Below, one piece after another: positions 32,834 through 41,197 of a DNA stretch of 64,000 nt. Position 1 is the first letter of the stretch, and every line of letters begins with the position of its first letter. Both the position numbers and the translations under genes were made by a program. Source of the DNA: Sphaerisporangium siamense (GTDB lineage Bacteria > Actinomycetota > Actinomycetes > Streptosporangiales > Streptosporangiaceae). A model generated the notes under the pieces. It was not told where the DNA came from and did no database searches. It saw nothing but the letters and a program-made list of their open reading frames with translations. The stretch lies in the NCBI RefSeq assembly GCF_014205275.1, contig NZ_JACHND010000001.1, positions 4,650,001 through 4,714,000 of the forward strand, written 5' to 3'.

Positions 32834-34275
32834 CACCCCGCGCTTCCGGCCAGGGCCGCGGCGTGCCGTGCGGCGGCGGCGTTGGAGACGAACACCGACG
32901 CTCCGGCCTCCACCAGCGCGTCCGCCTGCCGGCGCAGCCCCTGCGGGTCGGAGTCGGTGCCGACCAGGGCCACGACCACGTCCACGCCGCGTTCCCGCGC
33001 CGCACGGACGGCGGGCACGAGCCAGGCGGCCGGGTCGGGGTCGGCGGCGTGGCCGAGCACCACGTCCATGAGCACCACGCCCTCCGCGCTCGCCAGCGCC
33101 TCCAGCCGCAGCGACGGGTCGATCATCGGATGCGCCCGCCCACGGGTGTACGCGTCGTCCCCGTAGTCGGTGAACACCCCCGCCCCGGCGACGATCCGCG
33201 CCTCCTCGCACAACGTGCCCCCCGAGTAGATGCCCCACAGCCCGCGCCCCGGCCCGGCCCGGCCATCGGGCCCGGCCTCTCCGTCGGGCCCGGCCTGCGG
33301 TTCGTCGGGCGCGGTCGCCTGTGCCGCCGTCCAGGACGGCCAGCGCGGGACCGGCACGCCGAGGGCGCGCAACGCCTTCTCGGTGGCCGTGGTCAGGTCG
33401 TCCGCGCCGGGGCCGAGCAGGGCGAAGACGACGGGCGTGCGCAGGCCCGCGACGAAGCGGCGCACCTTCTGGGCGATCTCGGGCGCGGGCGGCTTGGAGA
33501 TCAGCACGATCAGGTCGGTGGACGGGTCGGCGTCCAGGGCCGCCAGCGCGGCCAGCGTCGAACGGCCCCTGACCGCCGCGGACAGGTCCCTGCCGCCGAC
33601 GCCGAGGACGTGGCTCACCCCGGCGCCCGCAAGGTCGAGCAGGCAGGCGACCTGCTGCGCCCCGGTCCCCGACGCCGCGACCACGCCGATCCGGCCGGGC
33701 CGCACGACGTTGGCGAAGCCCAGCCCCGCGCCGCCGACGATCGCCGTGCCGCAGTCCGGGCCCATCACGAGCACCCCGCGCTCGCGGGCGCGCTCCTTGA
33801 GCAGGACCTCCTGCGCGACGGGCACGTTGTCGCTGAAGATCATCACTGAGAGCCCGGCCTCGACGGCGTCCATGGCCTCGGCGAAGGCGTGCTCGCCCGG
33901 CACCGACACCAGCGCCAGCGTCGCGTCGAAGCCCCGCGCCGCCGTCCCCGTCGTGCGCGGCGCTGCCCCCGCCGTCTCGAAACCGCCGCCCCCGCCGCCG
34001 GTCAGCGCCGCGAACTGCCGCTCAAGCTCCTCGGCGGCCTCGTCCAGATCCGCGGCCGACCCCGCGCGGATGGCCACCAGCAGGTCGGCGGGCCCCGCCG
34101 CGGGCACGGCGAACCCGGCCTCGCGGGCCAGGCCGACGTTCAGCTCCGTCGCCATGGCCACCACGGCGACGTCCACCCCGGGACGCGCGGTCAGCGCCTG
34201 GCTGACCCGCATGAGGCTCACCGAGTCGTGGTAGACCCCGGCGCGCACCTCGACAAGATCGGTGCCCGTGGTCAA
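32833..34275 (-). CDS. fdrA: FdrA-like protein, oxamate-carbamoyltransferase subunit (AllF-like)
   Basis: 480 residues from a TTG at 34275. Succinyl-CoA-synthetase-like modules: a CoA-binding-like N-terminal domain (EVRAGVYHDSVSLMRVSQAL; VAMATELNVGLAREAGF), then FATLALVSVPGEHAFAEAMD-like sequence, GVLVMGPDCGTAIVGGAGLG, IGVVAASGTGAQQVACLLDL, GVSHVLGVGGRDLSAAVRG and the second Rossmann-like half ending GVDVVVALVGTDSDPQGL. A glycine run and an EAGPDG-type linker interrupt the middle, so two low-complexity insertions distinguish it. It is the first or second protein of the AllFGH trio and is overlapped with the DUF1116 gene. Confidence 0.87.
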   Translation of the reverse strand: MTTGTDLVEVRAGVYHDSVSLMRVSQALTARPGVDVAVVAMATELNVGLAREAGFAVPAAGPADLLVAIRAGSAADLDEAAEELERQFAALTGGGGGGFETAGAAPRTTGTAARGFDATLALVSVPGEHAFAEAMDAVEAGLSVMIFSDNVPVAQEVLLKERARERGVLVMGPDCGTAIVGGAGLGFANVVRPGRIGVVAASGTGAQQVACLLDLAGAGVSHVLGVGGRDLSAAVRGRSTLAALAALDADPSTDLIVLISKPPAPEIAQKVRRFVAGLRTPVVFALLGPGADDLTTATEKALRALGVPVPRWPSWTAAQATAPDEPQAGPDGEAGPDGRAGPGRGLWGIYSGGTLCEEARIVAGAGVFTDYGDDAYTRGRAHPMIDPSLRLEALASAEGVVLMDVVLGHAADPDPAAWLVPAVRAARERGVDVVVALVGTDSDPQGLRRQADALVEAGASVFVSNAAAARHAAALAGSAG

Positions 34276-34326
34276 CGGCCCCCACCGCCCTCCGCCTTCA
34301 CATCCTCGCCCGCGCGCCGCGGCGCC

Positions 34327-35217
34327 TCACGCCCCCGCACGCGCCTTCTCGCCCAGGGCCAGCACCGCCGCCACGCCGGTCCGCAGCCCCCAGGCCAGGT
34401 CGGCGCCCGAGGTGTGGCCGAGCTGCAGCAGCCGCCGTACGGCAGGGCCAAGGGGATGGTTCCCGGTCACGCCGCGCAGCACCGTCACCGCGTCCGCGCA
34501 CGCCTCGCCCTGGGCCGCGTAGTGCAGCAGCGTCGCCGAGATCGGCGTCGTGCGGGTGCGGGCGTCGAAGGCCACGGTCGCCGCGAGCCAGTCGGCCAGC
34601 CACACGGCCCGGTCCACGCCCGCCGCCTCCCCGAGCCTGCGCAGCGCCACCAGCACGCCGGCGAGCATGTCGTCCCCGCTGGGGGTCAGCCCGGGACCGA
34701 GGCCCATGAGCTGCTCGGCCGCGCTGATCGCCGACACCAGGGATCCGTCCGCGCATCCCTGGGCGAGCAGCGCCGGGCACCCGTCGGCATCCAGCCCCGG
34801 CCTGCGCGACGAGGCCGCGCACACCTCGTCGAACCGGGGGAGCACGGCGGCCAGCCGCTCCAGGGCCACCGTGCCGAGCGGCGGCGCCGGATCCCACCAG
34901 CGGCGCACCCGCACGGTCACGCGGCCGATCTCGATGCCGCCGTCCCCGACCGCCGCCTCGTCGCCCGCCACGGCGCGCGGCAGCGGGTCGGCGAGCACCA
35001 CGGCGTTCGGCAGCCGCGTCGCCTCGCCGGTGATCACGGCCAGCACGGACGGCTCGACGTCCGTGCGGACCTCCAGGTAGATGCCGAGCGGGAACACCGC
35101 CAGCACCCGGGCGGGCCGTCTCGGCGCGTCCAGCGCCGCGCGAAGGGATGCGCTCGCCGCGCCGAACGCCTCGATGTGCGCAGGCGCGTGCGCGCGTGTA
35201 CGCGTACCCAGAGTCAC
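34327..35217 (-). CDS. DUF2877 protein, oxamate-carbamoyltransferase subunit (YlbF/AllH-like)
   Basis: 296 residues from the GTG at 35217, with GGGAGG four bases before it. DUF2877 signatures are VLAVFPLGIYLEV at the start, the conserved LMGLGPGLTPSGDDMLAGVL block and TTPISATLLHYAAQGEA. It starts the trio, transcribed away from the PucR gene. About 155 bases separate the two start codons and should carry both promoters and a PucR binding site. Confidence 0.85.
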   Translation of the reverse strand: MTLGTRTRAHAPAHIEAFGAASASLRAALDAPRRPARVLAVFPLGIYLEVRTDVEPSVLAVITGEATRLPNAVVLADPLPRAVAGDEAAVGDGGIEIGRVTVRVRRWWDPAPPLGTVALERLAAVLPRFDEVCAASSRRPGLDADGCPALLAQGCADGSLVSAISAAEQLMGLGPGLTPSGDDMLAGVLVALRRLGEAAGVDRAVWLADWLAATVAFDARTRTTPISATLLHYAAQGEACADAVTVLRGVTGNHPLGPAVRRLLQLGHTSGADLAWGLRTGVAAVLALGEKARAGA

Positions 35218-35372
35218 TCGGCCTCCCGCTGGTCTGGGGAGAACGTAGAACGGTCCCACACACCCCCCGTACGGAGAAAGGTGCCAACAGTTCCCCGGAG
35301 AGTTGGCTCTTGTTGACAGAGATGATGTTCCGTCAGAATCACCCAAACGGCGCTTCACCCTGGAGCATGACC

Positions 35373-36938
35373 ATGACTGCGGACCCATCACCCCCGGCGA
35401 TGCGTTTGGCCTCCACGGGCACGATCATCCACGGCGTGTCCGTGGGGGAGGTGCTCGGCGTCTCCACCCTGGCGGGAGCCCGCCTGATCGGCGGCAGGAG
35501 CGGCCTCGGCCGCATCGTCCAGCGGCTCAACGTCATGGAGGTCCCCGACATCCTCGCCTGGGTCAAGCCCCACGAGCTGCTCCTCACCACCGGCTACCCG
35601 CTGCGCAACACCCCGCAGTCCCTCGGCAGGCTCGTCGCCGACCTCGACGAGCGCGGCCTCGCCGCCCTCGGCATCAAACTCGGGCGGTACGTCGACGAAC
35701 TGCCCGCCGAGATGATCCAGCAGGCCGACCGGCTCGGCTTCCCACTCATCCTTCTGCCCAACGACGTCGGCTTCGACGACATCCTCAACCAGGTGCTCAC
35801 CGACATCCTCAACCGGCAGGCGGCGCTGCTGGCCCGCACCGAGGAGGCCCACCGCGCCCTCGTGCAGATCGTCCTGGCCGGGGGAGGGCTCCGCGAGATC
35901 GTCGCCGAGGTCGCCGGGCTGCTCGACCTGGCCGTCGCCGTCGTCGACCCCACCGGCCAGGTGCTGGAATCGTCGGGCGACCCGGCCCGGCTGCGCGCCG
36001 CGCCCGCCGTCTCCGGCGGAGACTACACCGTTGTCCCCGTCGTCGCCGGCGGCCACCACCACGGCCGCATCGTCGCCCACAGCCCGGCCGGCGCCATCAG
36101 GGACGGCGACATCGGGATCCTCGAACGCGCCGCCACCGTCGCCGCCCTCGTCGTCACCCGCCAGGAGGCCGTCACCGCCGTCGAGAGCAAATACCGCGCC
36201 GACTTCCTCAGGGACGTCCTCACCGGCAGAGGCGGCCCCCGGGTCGTCGCCCGCGCCCGCGCGTTCGGCTGGGACCTCGAACGGCCGGTCGGCGTCCTCG
36301 TCGCCGAGATCGACCCCGAATGCGACATCCCGCCCGACCGGCTGCTCGCCGCCTGGACCACCGCCCTGCGCCGTCACGACCCGCGCGGCGCCGTCGCCGG
36401 GTTCTCCCACGAGGTGGTCGCGGTCGCGGGCGCCGACGTCGACCTGCCCCGCCTGGCCAAGGACGCCGTCGCCGCCTTCGCCGACTGCCGGCCCGCCACC
36501 TTCTCCACCGGCATGAGCAGGATCGCGCCCGGCGCCGACGCGCTGCCCGACGCCTACGGCCAGGCGCTCAAGGCCGCCCGGGTCGGCCGCCAGCTCCACG
36601 GCTCCGGCGCGCTCGCCCACTTCGACCAGCTCGGCGTCTACCGCCTGCTCTCCCTGGTCAACGACACCGCCGAACTGCACGCCTTCGTCAAGGAGACCCT
36701 GGGCACCCTCGCCTCCGACGACGACGCCGAGAACGCCGACCTGCGCCGCACCCTCCAGGTCCTCCTGGAGACCAACCTCAACGTCGCCGAAACCGCCCGC
36801 CGCCTCCACTTCCACTACAACACCTTGCGCTACCGCATAGGCAAACTAGAACGCCTCCTAGGCAACTTCACCGAAGACCCCCACCTCCGCCTGAACCTAA
36901 CCCTCGCCCTCCACGTCCTCCGCATGCGCGGCATCTGA
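35373..36938 (+). CDS. PucR-family transcriptional regulator
   Basis: 521 residues; ATG at 35373 with GGAG seven bases before it (ATG at 35367 also possible). The N-terminal PucR domain reads VSVGEVLGVSTLAGARLIGG, then VMEVPDILAWVKPHELLLTT GYPLR, and ALGIKLGRYVDELPAEMIQQ ADRLGFPLI. The middle is a GGDEF-like degenerate segment. The C-terminal HTH_30 reads LLETNLNVAETARRLHFHYN TLRYRIGKLE. Family members control purine, allantoin or amino-acid use. Its divergent position to the oxamate trio and nearness to a xanthine-dehydrogenase operon suggest it regulates both. A TTGACA at 35313 may be its -35 box. Confidence 0.9.
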   Translation: MTADPSPPAMRLASTGTIIHGVSVGEVLGVSTLAGARLIGGRSGLGRIVQRLNVMEVPDILAWVKPHELLLTTGYPLRNTPQSLGRLVADLDERGLAALGIKLGRYVDELPAEMIQQADRLGFPLILLPNDVGFDDILNQVLTDILNRQAALLARTEEAHRALVQIVLAGGGLREIVAEVAGLLDLAVAVVDPTGQVLESSGDPARLRAAPAVSGGDYTVVPVVAGGHHHGRIVAHSPAGAIRDGDIGILERAATVAALVVTRQEAVTAVESKYRADFLRDVLTGRGGPRVVARARAFGWDLERPVGVLVAEIDPECDIPPDRLLAAWTTALRRHDPRGAVAGFSHEVVAVAGADVDLPRLAKDAVAAFADCRPATFSTGMSRIAPGADALPDAYGQALKAARVGRQLHGSGALAHFDQLGVYRLLSLVNDTAELHAFVKETLGTLASDDDAENADLRRTLQVLLETNLNVAETARRLHFHYNTLRYRIGKLERLLGNFTEDPHLRLNLTLALHVLRMRGI

Positions 36939-36977
36939 CAACCCCCGAGGCCCCCTCGCGGTAACCGCCATGCGCCG

Positions 36978-37051
36978 CCATGGTCCTCGCTCCGCTCGGG
37001 CTGTATTCATCGGCGCTTCGCCCACGCTGGGCATCGGTGTGGTCGTGGCCC
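36978..37051. repeat. Imperfect direct repeat, copy A (downstream of the methyltransferase gene)
   Basis: 74 bases about 85% identical to copy B at 38257-38330, same orientation. Both start with CCATGG and share CTCGGGCTGT, GCTTCGCCC and TGGGCAT. Copy B overlaps the methyltransferase start codon and upstream region; copy A lies beyond its stop. The rest of 36939-37135 shows no gene. Confidence 0.75.
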
Positions 37052-37135
37052 GCGAGGTCCTGAGGACACGACGAGAGGACTCAGAACAAAGATGCGCCGG
37101 GTCATTGACCGGGGCGTGGAGTCCCCACCGTGAAC

Positions 37136-38260
37136 TCAGGTGATCGTTGCTTTCCACCAGCCGCGTGACAGCATGATCTTCCCGGTGGGATCGATCGATA
37201 CCTTCGACCCGAGTAGCGGCAACTCACCGTTGCGCATCCAGTGATGCCGGACCTCGTCAAGGGTGTCCCACAGTCGGCGCGGTCCGCCTTGACGCACCGT
37301 CGGGAGTTCATCCCATATCGCGCTGGCCCGGGCCCACGAACCGTCAGGATGAGCCATCCATGCCGTTTGCCTGCCGTCGTCGCTGGATTCCCTGTAACGG
37401 TGTTCGATACCTGGGCAGACGACTTCGAGCATCGAGCGCAACTCCCACGCGTCCGAGACGTTGACCATGGGATAGCGGCCCGTGGTGACCTCCTCGCCCT
37501 CCTGCTCGAACGCGGCGATCCACAATCCGGCCGGCTCAGGCGGATAGTCGGTCCCGTGCCGGGTCTTCATGAACATCGCGCGGTCTCGCTCTACCGTCCC
37601 GGTGGCCCCTCCGTCCTCCCGCTTGTTCGCGGTGATGATCAGCGAGGTGCCGCTGATCACGGTGACGAGTCGTCCACCGGGCCTCAACGCGGCCAGCCAA
37701 CTCGCCGGGACGGGTCTCACCGACACCATCGACACGATCCCGTCGAACTCCCCGGGTAGCGTCCCCGTCGCGTCGCAGGTGACGACCTTGGGACGCAGGT
37801 CCATCTGATCGAGGCGTTCTGCCGCCATCTCCGTCAGATACGGATCGACGTCGATGCTCGTGACCAGTTCGTCTTCGAGCAGACGCGACAGAAGCGCGGC
37901 GCTGTACCCACTGCCGGTCGCCACGTCAAGGACGGCCGCACCGGGGAAGACCTCCAGGTGCCGCAGCATCCGCACCACAAGGCTCGGCAGCGTGGCGGAC
38001 GACGTGGGCCACCCTGAGCACCGCTCACCAGGCCGGGCGTGATCGGCGTGGCGATCGCCGGCCTGCGTGACCAAAGTCCGGTCAGAGTAGGCCGCCTCCA
38101 TCCAGACATTACGATCAGACGGGCCGTCGCGGAGGCCACCCCAGTCGGCTCCCTCTCCGTCAGCCTCCCACCAGCGCGGAACCAGCAGGTGCCGGGCAGT
38201 GGCCGCCATCGGCCCACGCCACCGCGACCCTCGGTGAGTCACAGCCGCGGCAAGACCCAT
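37136..38260 (-). CDS. Protein-L-isoaspartate-O-methyltransferase-like SAM methyltransferase
   Basis: 374 residues from the ATG at 38260 (GCGAGG just upstream); a GTG at 38242 would lose six. The N-terminal part PMAATARHLLVPRWWEADGE resembles PCMT openings. The SAM site is AVLDVATGSGYSAALLSRLL with the acidic DVDPYL strand end, then VVTCDATGTLPGEFDGIVSM and LAALRPGGRLVTVIS. The C-terminal 150 residues are not PCMT but resemble the extra domain of methyltransferases tied to actinomycete peptide systems; no precursor peptide was found next to it. It lies between two 74-bp repeats, alone, in an accessory patch. Confidence 0.75.
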   Translation of the reverse strand: MGLAAAVTHRGSRWRGPMAATARHLLVPRWWEADGEGADWGGLRDGPSDRNVWMEAAYSDRTLVTQAGDRHADHARPGERCSGWPTSSATLPSLVVRMLRHLEVFPGAAVLDVATGSGYSAALLSRLLEDELVTSIDVDPYLTEMAAERLDQMDLRPKVVTCDATGTLPGEFDGIVSMVSVRPVPASWLAALRPGGRLVTVISGTSLIITANKREDGGATGTVERDRAMFMKTRHGTDYPPEPAGLWIAAFEQEGEEVTTGRYPMVNVSDAWELRSMLEVVCPGIEHRYRESSDDGRQTAWMAHPDGSWARASAIWDELPTVRQGGPRRLWDTLDEVRHHWMRNGELPLLGSKVSIDPTGKIMLSRGWWKATIT

Positions 38261-38330
38261 GGGCCTCGCTTCGCTCGGGCTGTGTTCATTGGGGCTTCGC
38301 CCTCGTTGGGCATAGGTGGGGATGTGGCCC
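38257..38330. repeat. Imperfect direct repeat, copy B (start region of the methyltransferase gene)
   Basis: Partner of 36978-37051 with 11 differences in 74 bases. It fills nearly the whole gap between the methyltransferase start and the stop of the TPR regulator gene (38332). Short stems such as GCCC-----GGGC can form within it. Confidence 0.75.
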
Positions 38331-38331
38331 G

Positions 38332-39906
38332 TTAGGGGGTCGTTGTGATGCCCAGGGAGTGGAGTTGTTCGTCGAGGGTGCGGATGTGTTTGTTGCCGGA
38401 CCAGGGGTGGAGGTGGGCTCGGGCCTCTCGGATGGAGTCGGCAAGGCGGCCGGAGCTGTGGCCTACGGTGATCTGGGCCGCTTCGCGGATCTTGTCGGCG
38501 GCGGCGGGGATTTCGCGCTTCTGGATGAGGGCCTCCGCGTATTCGAGGAGGGTTCTGCCACGTGCGGGCCTGCGCATCTCCCCTGCCAGGGCTCGTTCCG
38601 CCGTGTGGATCGCGTCGTCGGGGCGGCCCCAGGCGAGCGTGCAGGCCGCCGTGTGCCTTTCGACTCCCTTGGCGGACCACCAGTAGAGGTAGGAGGGGTC
38701 GGCCTCGGTTCTCGGCTGTTCCGCGAAGTGGAGGGACAGGCCGAGCGCCTGGGCGCTGTCGCGGGCGCTTCCGTGTACGGCGAGGATCCGGGCGAGGTCC
38801 ACGGCGTGCACGGATCGAAGGAGGGGGCTCGGGCTGTGACGCACCCATCCCTCTGCGGCGTAGATGTGGTCGAGGGCTTGCCCGATGTGGCCTTGGTAGC
38901 GGGACAGGTTGGCGAGACACGTGTGCAGGTAGGCGATGAGGGTGCGGTCGGCGATCTGGTGGGCGGCGGTCAGCCCCTCCTGATATCGGAGGCGGGCTCC
39001 GGCATGGTCCAGCAGATCGTGATGCAGCCATCCGGCGAGCTGGCTGAGTTCCGCGTACGTGCGGGTGAGCCGGTCCCGCAAACCCGGCGGCAAGACCTCG
39101 TTGGAGAGGAAATCGGCTACGAGCGAGCGTTGGCCGTCCACGATCGGCAGCACGGTCTCGGGGCCGAAGTCGTCGTCAAGGCGGCGGCAGCGAGCGGTCA
39201 GTTTCTCGATCACGTCCACCGTCGCGGCGTCGACGCGGGTGGAGGCTCTGACGGCGGACGCCAGCCGATCCTTCTCGGGCGGCGACAGGTGCCGCAGGAG
39301 GACCAGGGCCGGTGCGCCGCCGAAGGCCAGGGTGAGTTCGAAGAGTAGATCGCGACGTTTCACATCGGCCTCCTCGGCTGCGAGAGCACGCAGCAGGGCG
39401 GCGCAGTCCTTGGGGGTGAGGACCGGAGCCATCGGGCGTGCCGCTTCCTGACTCATGGTGACATGGCGGGCGGGCGTGGCCGGGGCGCGAAGGGGCCGGT
39501 GGGATGGGTGCGAACCGTGGTCCGTGCGGTCTATCAGGTCGCGGTCGGCGGGGGTGTAGGACGCGTAGACGGCGTCGGTGACCAGGCGGCGGGCGGAGGT
39601 GCGGTAGACGTGGGCGAACAGGGCTATCGCGCGGGCCGACGGGCGTATGCCGTGGCGCGGCCAGTACTCGAACTCGTACAGCCGCGACTCCCGCAGCGCG
39701 GCGGTGCCCGCCGGGTCCACGTCGTTGTACCGCGCGGCGGCCTCGGCGGCGGTGAGCCCGTAGGCGTAGCGGTACAGCCGCAGCGGACTGACATCGTGGT
39801 ACATCGAGAAGACCTCGGCGATCTGGTCATAGCTGTAGCCCTTGCCGCGCAGCGTCGCGCTGCGCCGCCGGCACTCCATCAGGGGGTGAATGCCTTCGCC
39901 CGACAT
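38332..39906 (-). CDS. Helix-turn-helix regulator with a TPR-like C-terminal region
   Basis: 524 residues from the ATG at 39906. Residues 10-60 (RRRSATLRGKGYSYDQIAEV FSMYHDVSPLRLYRYAYGLT) hold a helix-turn-helix of the kind seen in Streptomyces regulators that detect the 'AA-YN' pattern (TAAEAAARYNDVDPAGTA). From about 250 the protein is helical with TPR-like repeats (LSQLAGWLHHDLLDHAGARL; AYLHTCLANLSRYQGHIGQA; AALAEEA-type pairs). Such proteins often sense a small molecule or peptide and are paired with anti-sigma-type ATPases, as here (divergent gene at 40190). Target genes are unknown. Confidence 0.75.
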   Translation of the reverse strand: MSGEGIHPLMECRRRSATLRGKGYSYDQIAEVFSMYHDVSPLRLYRYAYGLTAAEAAARYNDVDPAGTAALRESRLYEFEYWPRHGIRPSARAIALFAHVYRTSARRLVTDAVYASYTPADRDLIDRTDHGSHPSHRPLRAPATPARHVTMSQEAARPMAPVLTPKDCAALLRALAAEEADVKRRDLLFELTLAFGGAPALVLLRHLSPPEKDRLASAVRASTRVDAATVDVIEKLTARCRRLDDDFGPETVLPIVDGQRSLVADFLSNEVLPPGLRDRLTRTYAELSQLAGWLHHDLLDHAGARLRYQEGLTAAHQIADRTLIAYLHTCLANLSRYQGHIGQALDHIYAAEGWVRHSPSPLLRSVHAVDLARILAVHGSARDSAQALGLSLHFAEQPRTEADPSYLYWWSAKGVERHTAACTLAWGRPDDAIHTAERALAGEMRRPARGRTLLEYAEALIQKREIPAAADKIREAAQITVGHSSGRLADSIREARAHLHPWSGNKHIRTLDEQLHSLGITTTP

Positions 39907-40189
39907 GCCGCGCGCCTCCCAGGTCCTTCGCACAGTCAAGAAATCATCTACGCAGAGTACTCGTTCAACTACTTAGAATGATGTTCATTGCGATATCCGG
40001 CCCGCGACCAACTGGGAATGATCTCTTCGCCGCGCGCGTTTCCCCACGTCGCCGTGAGGTTTCCGTGGGAGGTCGCCTGGGGTGAGGGCGGGATCAACGA
40101 CGTACGCCCGCACGGCCATCGTTTGGCCCGTGTCCATGTCTTCCCATCCTCAGCAGGAACCGTGCCACCCGCAGCCGGAGGAGGCGCCC

Positions 40190-40900
40190 ATGGCGGTGAC
40201 CAGACCACCCGACCAGGGCGACCAGGCCGACCAGGCCGACCAGGCCGGAGAGCCTGGACGGGAAGGGCGGGGCTCGCTCGATCACGGGCGCGCGTCCCCC
40301 TTCGCGCCGCTGGACGAGTCCGTACGGCTCGGCCCGGAGCTCCTCATGTGGAGACGCGCCTACCTCGGTAGGCCCGACCAGGTTTCGCAGAGCAGGAGGT
40401 TCGTCCGGTTCCTCCTTGGTGACACCATGTTCGCCATCGACGCCGAGCTGATCGTCGGTGAGCTGGCGGGCAACGCCGTGCGTCACACCCGCAGCGGGGC
40501 GTCCGGCGGCCACTTCACCGTGGAGGTCACCTTCACCTCGGCTCGTCAGAGGCCGCTCAGGAGTCCGGCGGCTGCCGCGGGCGTGCTGATCACGGTGTAC
40601 GACCTCGGCGGGGGAGGAGTCCCCCGGCTGGGGGGCGAGGACCTGCCGGGGAGTCCCCGCGAGGTGGATGGCCGTGATCCCGCGATCGAAGAAAGCGGTC
40701 GCGGGCTGACGATCGTCTCCGCTCTCGCCCGCCGATGCGGTCACCAGGGCGGTCCCGTGACCGGCCATCGCGTATGGGCTTATCTGAGCGCGCCCATCGA
40801 CCACGGCCCTCTGGAGTGGCCGACGTTCGATGGAGGCGGTGCTCCCGTCACCAGAGAGGAGATCACGGAAACGATCTGCCGAAATCTCGCCGGACGCTGA
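40190..40900 (+). CDS. Anti-sigma-factor-type ATP-binding protein (HATPase_c)
   Basis: 236 residues; ATG with GGAGGAGG upstream. A low-complexity N-terminus includes DQADQADQA from a GACCAGGCC repeat. The GHKL ATPase domain (about 70-215) has the N-box VGELAGNAVRHTRSG, G1-like VYDLGGGGVPRL and the G2-like ESGRGLTIVSALARRCGH. It resembles RsbW/SpoIIAB-like single-domain kinases, which are very numerous in actinomycetes. It is divergent from the TPR regulator. Its target (a sigma factor or regulator) is not encoded next to it. Confidence 0.83.
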   Translation: MAVTRPPDQGDQADQADQAGEPGREGRGSLDHGRASPFAPLDESVRLGPELLMWRRAYLGRPDQVSQSRRFVRFLLGDTMFAIDAELIVGELAGNAVRHTRSGASGGHFTVEVTFTSARQRPLRSPAAAAGVLITVYDLGGGGVPRLGGEDLPGSPREVDGRDPAIEESGRGLTIVSALARRCGHQGGPVTGHRVWAYLSAPIDHGPLEWPTFDGGGAPVTREEITETICRNLAGR

Positions 40901-41197
40901 GCATGATCGGGCGGAAGAGGGCCGGTTCCCGGCGAAGCGTCTAGGAACAGAGCCCGAGCGCGGCGTCGTGTAAGGAGATTGCGGGGGCGCGGGGCACGTT
41001 TGGCAGGTCCTTACCGTGTCGGTGGCGGGGAACGGGTCTAATCTGCCCGCAGCGGGAGAGGAACCGGGCGGTCACGGTGAGCGCGCGGGGCCTGGACCGG
41101 GCGTGGTGGCATGGCACCACGTACGACAGGAAAGCGCCGCGGAGGTCCGCCTGCGGGGTGGCCACCGACCCCCGGCCCGGCTAGCGAAGGGGCTGCA
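40901..41197 (+). other. Intergenic leader of the purine-permease operon
   Basis: About 300 bases upstream of the permease. A TAATCT at 41038-41043 could be a -10 box. Several G/C-rich inverted segments exist (GTGGTGGCATGGCACCAC at 41102-41119), the last a clean 7-bp hairpin. No riboswitch class was recognised. Confidence 0.35.

Noticed and set aside
37136..38260. A lanthipeptide/FxLD biosynthetic cluster around the methyltransferase
   Set aside because: No precursor peptide, dehydratase or cyclase gene in the neighbourhood.
39463..39981. Plus-strand frame over the TPR regulator start
   Set aside because: Antisense shadow; the minus-strand protein has HTH-like and TPR-like sequence.
40980..41197. 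Guanidine-type or purine riboswitch before the permease
   Set aside because: No conserved core of any class could be found; only generic hairpins.
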